A DNA stretch of 64,000 nt, from assembly GCA_007896885.1 (NCBI GenBank), contig VOIU01000007.1:62001-126000 (forward strand), written 5' to 3'. Positions 61,925-64,000 of the stretch are shown here, in pieces; positions within the stretch are counted from its first letter, which is position 1; each line of letters starts with the position of its first letter. Below the pieces are notes generated by a model, which saw only the letters and a program-made list of their open reading frames with translations, was not told the origin of the DNA and did no database searches. A program made the translations under genes and the position numbers. The DNA comes from Bacteroidaceae bacterium HV4-6-C5C. GTDB taxonomy: Bacteria; Bacteroidota; Bacteroidia; Bacteroidales; Bacteroidaceae.

Positions 61925-62944
61925 TTATTCAGCATGTTTTGCTGCAATAGCCTGATTGGCCGTAATGGCGATCATGCGATAAACATCTTCAACGGAGCAT
62001 CCGCGTGACAAGTCATTCACCGGACGTGCAATACCTTGCAAAATCGGACCGACTGCATCAGCATGGCCCAAGCGTTGAACAAGCTTATAAGAAATGTTCC
62101 CAACCTCAAGGCTAGGTACGACAAGTACATTAGCTTCACCTGCAACATTAGATCCCGGAGCTTTGCTTGCTCCAACGGATGGAACCAAGGCTGCATCAGC
62201 CTGTAATTCACCGTCTATATCCAATGTCGGTTCCATATCTTTCGCGATCTTCAAAGCTTCGACTACCTTATCCACTACTTCATGTTTTGCAGAACCTTTA
62301 GTAGAGAAACTCAATAATGCCACTTTTGGTTCATCAATACCGGCTACAGCTTTAGCAGTGCGAGCTGTAGAAATAGCAATTTCTGCCAACTGAGCTGCTG
62401 TAGGAACAGGAGTCACCGCAACATCACCCATCACCAAAATACCATTCTTTCCATATTCCGGAGCGTGAGTCAACAATAACATCGCGCCGGAAACACAAGT
62501 AATACCTGGAGCAGTCTTAATTATTTGCAAGGCAGGACGTAATACATCACCTGTAGTGTTACGGGCACCAGCCAACTGACCATCGGCATCACCACTTTTT
62601 ATAATAAGACATCCCAAATACAATGGATCCAACACTAATTTACGCGCTTCTTCAATGGTCATACCCTTCTTTTGGCGCAACTGGAACAACATTTGCGCAT
62701 ATTCCTCCTTCTTCGGGTGGTTTTCCGGATCTATGATTGTGGCTTTATCAATATTGCCCAATCCCCAATCTCTTGCACATGCATGAATTTCCTCGGGGTT
62801 ACCCAAAAGAATAAGGTCTGCAACTCCGTCAGTCAAGATCTGATTGGCGGCCTTTAATGTACGCTCTTCCGTTCCTTCGGGAAGAACAATGCGCTGGCGA
62901 TTCGCTCTCGCACGCTCAACAATTTCGTTTATTAAACTAAGCAT
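61925..62944 (-). CDS. pta: phosphate acetyltransferase
   Basis: Converts acetyl-CoA and phosphate to acetyl phosphate. 339 residues, the short form without the N-terminal DRTGG/regulatory region. RQRIVLPEGTEERTLKAANQ at the N-terminus, GNTTGDVLRPALQ-type stretch ARNTTGDVLRPALQIIKTAP in the middle and SFSTKGSAKHEVVDKV, PLQG-equivalent QADAALVPSVGASKAPGS toward the end. Heads the pta-ackA operon. Confidence 0.97.
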   Translation of the reverse strand: MLSLINEIVERARANRQRIVLPEGTEERTLKAANQILTDGVADLILLGNPEEIHACARDWGLGNIDKATIIDPENHPKKEEYAQMLFQLRQKKGMTIEEARKLVLDPLYLGCLIIKSGDADGQLAGARNTTGDVLRPALQIIKTAPGITCVSGAMLLLTHAPEYGKNGILVMGDVAVTPVPTAAQLAEIAISTARTAKAVAGIDEPKVALLSFSTKGSAKHEVVDKVVEALKIAKDMEPTLDIDGELQADAALVPSVGASKAPGSNVAGEANVLVVPSLEVGNISYKLVQRLGHADAVGPILQGIARPVNDLSRGCSVEDVYRMIAITANQAIAAKHAE

Positions 62945-62991
62945 AGATATATTGTATATACAAAATCAGAAAGATTGTTTGATTTACGATG

Positions 62992-62999
62992 CAAAAATA
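62992..62999 (-). promoter_or_regulatory. promoter -7 element for pta-ackA
   Basis: Minus strand TATTTTTG, 47 nt before the pta start. Confidence 0.6.
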
Positions 63000-63005
63000 C
63001 ACAAC

Positions 63006-63027
63006 TTTGCAATATCTACATTGCAAA
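63006..63027. promoter_or_regulatory. operator-like palindrome at the pta promoter
   Basis: TTTGCAAT-N6-ATTGCAAA, perfect 8-bp arms over 22 bp, immediately upstream of the pta -7 box where an activator or repressor would bind. Confidence 0.5.
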
Positions 63028-63241
63028 TCAGGCGGTTTTTATTCCTCGAAGATGAATTATTATATTATTTAACACTAAAAATGATCTCACTCAGGAATTC
63101 CATTCATTTTGCTTAAAAATAAAGTGCGGTAATAACGCCATTTATGACTCCAAGATACGAGATAAATTGATTTACAGCATTTTTTCAATCAATAATCTGA
63201 TTAAAAAAGCAAAAATGGGAATCACAGAGTAATAAAATGTC
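63028..63241. other. divergent intergenic region pta / cidA-like
   Basis: AT-rich spacer completing the 336-nt gap between the divergent genes. Apart from the flanking promoter elements and the palindrome at 63006-63027 nothing was recognised. Confidence 0.4.
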
Positions 63242-63249
63242 TAACTTTG
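63242..63249 (+). promoter_or_regulatory. promoter -7 element for CidA/LrgA gene
   Basis: TAACTTTG, 31 nt before the ATG at 63281. Confidence 0.6.
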
Positions 63250-63280
63250 CAACGGTTTTCAATTATAAAAGGTATTGTAT

Positions 63281-63619
63281 ATGGTTCGTCAATGCGCCAT
63301 CCTTTTCGGATGCTTGGCTTTGGGTGAATTGATTGTGTTCCTCACGGGTATCAAGCTTCCTTCGAGCATCATCGGGATGCTATTACTCACCCTGTTCTTA
63401 AAATTAGGTTGGATAAAATTGCACTGGGTTCAGGGCATGTCCGACTTTCTAGTTGCTAACCTAGGCTTCTTCTTTGTTCCCCCCGGAGTTGCTATCATGC
63501 TCTATTTTGATATTATCCGCGCCGAATTTTGGCCGATAGTTGTTGCGACTTTAATCAGCACCCTCTTAGTATTAGTTGTCACAGGGTGGATTCATCAATT
63601 AACACGAAAAATAAAATGA
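63281..63619 (+). CDS. CidA/LrgA-family membrane protein
   Basis: 112 residues, four membrane segments (about 5-20, 28-42, 58-78, 86-106). Family stretches KLPSSIIGMLLLTLFLKLG and NLGFFFVPPGVAIM. Originally described as holin-like; later work ties CidA/LrgA with LrgB/CidB to export or uptake of small organic acids such as pyruvate. The ATG at 63281 is preferred to a TTG two codons earlier. Overlaps lrgB by ATGA. Confidence 0.93.
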   Translation: MVRQCAILFGCLALGELIVFLTGIKLPSSIIGMLLLTLFLKLGWIKLHWVQGMSDFLVANLGFFFVPPGVAIMLYFDIIRAEFWPIVVATLISTLLVLVVTGWIHQLTRKIK

Positions 63620-64000
63620 GTTACCTCGAGAATAAGTTCTTCTTGCTAGCTATTACATTCGGGCTTTATTTCTTAGCCAAGCTACTGCAAAAGAAGACAG
63701 GAGTCCTCCTACTAAACCCCATACTCTTAACAATCGCCGTTCTGATTATCTTTCTAAAAATGACCGGAGTGAGTTATGAGACCTATAACGAAGGTGGTCA
63801 TTTGATCGAGTTTTGGCTTAAACCTGCTGTCGTAGCTTTGGGAGTTCCTCTATATCTACAGTTGGAAACCATAAAAAAGCAATTAATCCCCATCCTACTC
63901 TCTCAACTTGCAGGCTGCATTGTAGGAGTAATATCAGTAGTTCTCATAGCCAAGTTAATGGGTGCGTCACAAGAAGTGATTTATTCTCTGGCGCCTAAAT
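63616..64000 (+). CDS. lrgB: LrgB/CidB-family membrane protein, right end missing
   Basis: First 128 residues; the frame stays open to the edge of the window. Hydrophobic segments LLAITFGLYFLAKLL, LLLNPILLTIAVLIIFL, FWLKPAVVALGVPLYLQL and LLSQLAGCIVGVISVVLIA. FWLKPAVVALGVPLY and the last visible SLAPK are the family hallmarks. The complete protein is expected to be about 230 residues. Translationally coupled to the CidA/LrgA gene. Confidence 0.94.
   Translation, partial: MSYLENKFFLLAITFGLYFLAKLLQKKTGVLLLNPILLTIAVLIIFLKMTGVSYETYNEGGHLIEFWLKPAVVALGVPLYLQLETIKKQLIPILLSQLAGCIVGVISVVLIAKLMGASQEVIYSLAPK

Noticed and set aside
63281..64000. Phage holin module
   Set aside because: The pair matches chromosomal CidA/LrgA and LrgB families; no phage gene is nearby.

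Overview
The window is chromosomal DNA of a Bacteroides species or a close relative in the Bacteroidales. The evidence is the gene families (NigD-like lipoprotein, GH106, GH20 and GH3 enzymes, lipoproteins with Bacteroidetes lipoboxes, N-succinylornithine-type transcarbamylase), the recurring Bacteroides promoter element TAnnTTTG (with TTTG about 20 bp upstream in the best cases), the AT-rich spacers, and rpmH sitting next to efp. The species cannot be named from the sequence alone.

Layout. 1-7971 (minus): a carbohydrate operon reading acetylesterase-GH105 fusion, GH106 alpha-L-rhamnosidase, rhamnulokinase (rhaB), L-rhamnose isomerase (rhaA, cut by the left edge). It looks like a small rhamnogalacturonan/rhamnose utilisation unit; no SusC/D pair is visible. 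8289-12554: an outer-membrane barrel protein, an IPT/TIG lipoprotein and a TlpA-like thioredoxin. 12886-13684: an isolated DUF4373/Lin1244-like gene flanked by a pentanucleotide tandem repeat and by four 22-bp direct repeats. 14164-19806 (plus): argR, a GNAT acyltransferase, argG, a PspC mini-protein, argC, argD, then proC. 20064-22287: XRE-cupin regulator plus acyl-CoA synthetase. 22493-26674: divergent GH20 and GH3 hydrolases. 27881-28059: tRNA-Leu(UAA) and tRNA-Gly(GCC). 28217-33203: argH, SRPBCC protein, pyrE, recX, prmC, ribD. 33337-40505: DUF6242-like lipoprotein, uppS, bamA, two Skp/OmpH chaperones, murI, DUF2007-like protein. 40594-44082: proB, proA and N-succinylornithine carbamoyltransferase. 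44206-49262 (minus): a six-gene string encoding a PASTA protein, RluD-type pseudouridine synthase, Ddl, an acyltransferase, a NigD-like lipoprotein and a rhodanese lipoprotein. 49852-54481 (plus): an accessory block of secreted proteins of unknown function, several of them paralogous. 54651-58905: rpmH, efp, a compound palindromic element, a GT2 glycosyltransferase, radC, a DUF59 protein, lpxH. 59094-64000: alkaline phosphatase, ackA, pta, and a CidA/LrgA plus LrgB pair cut by the right edge.

How the genes work together. Arginine genes lie at three places (argR-GNAT-argG-argC-argD; argH; the transcarbamylase beside proBA). The transcarbamylase has proline at residue 90, the residue that marks succinylornithine rather than acetylornithine specificity, so the cluster very probably makes arginine through succinylated intermediates, with the GNAT protein as the likely acyl-glutamate synthase. 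proA, proB and proC supply proline. uppS, murI, ddl, bamA, the Skp pair, lpxH and PASTA form an envelope-biogenesis theme. pta-ackA stands divergent to a CidA/LrgB pair, which suggests joint handling of overflow organic acids.

The best candidates for something undescribed are the accessory block at 49852-54481 (a lipoprotein with a Gly-rich hinge and an EExxHxxQ motif, followed by tandem secreted paralogues and a decayed duplicate), the DUF4373-like gene with its slippage-prone 5-bp repeat and 22-bp repeats, the 20-bp phased repeats upstream of the XRE-cupin gene, and the compound palindrome at 55657-55725. No CRISPR array, insertion sequence or rRNA was seen.
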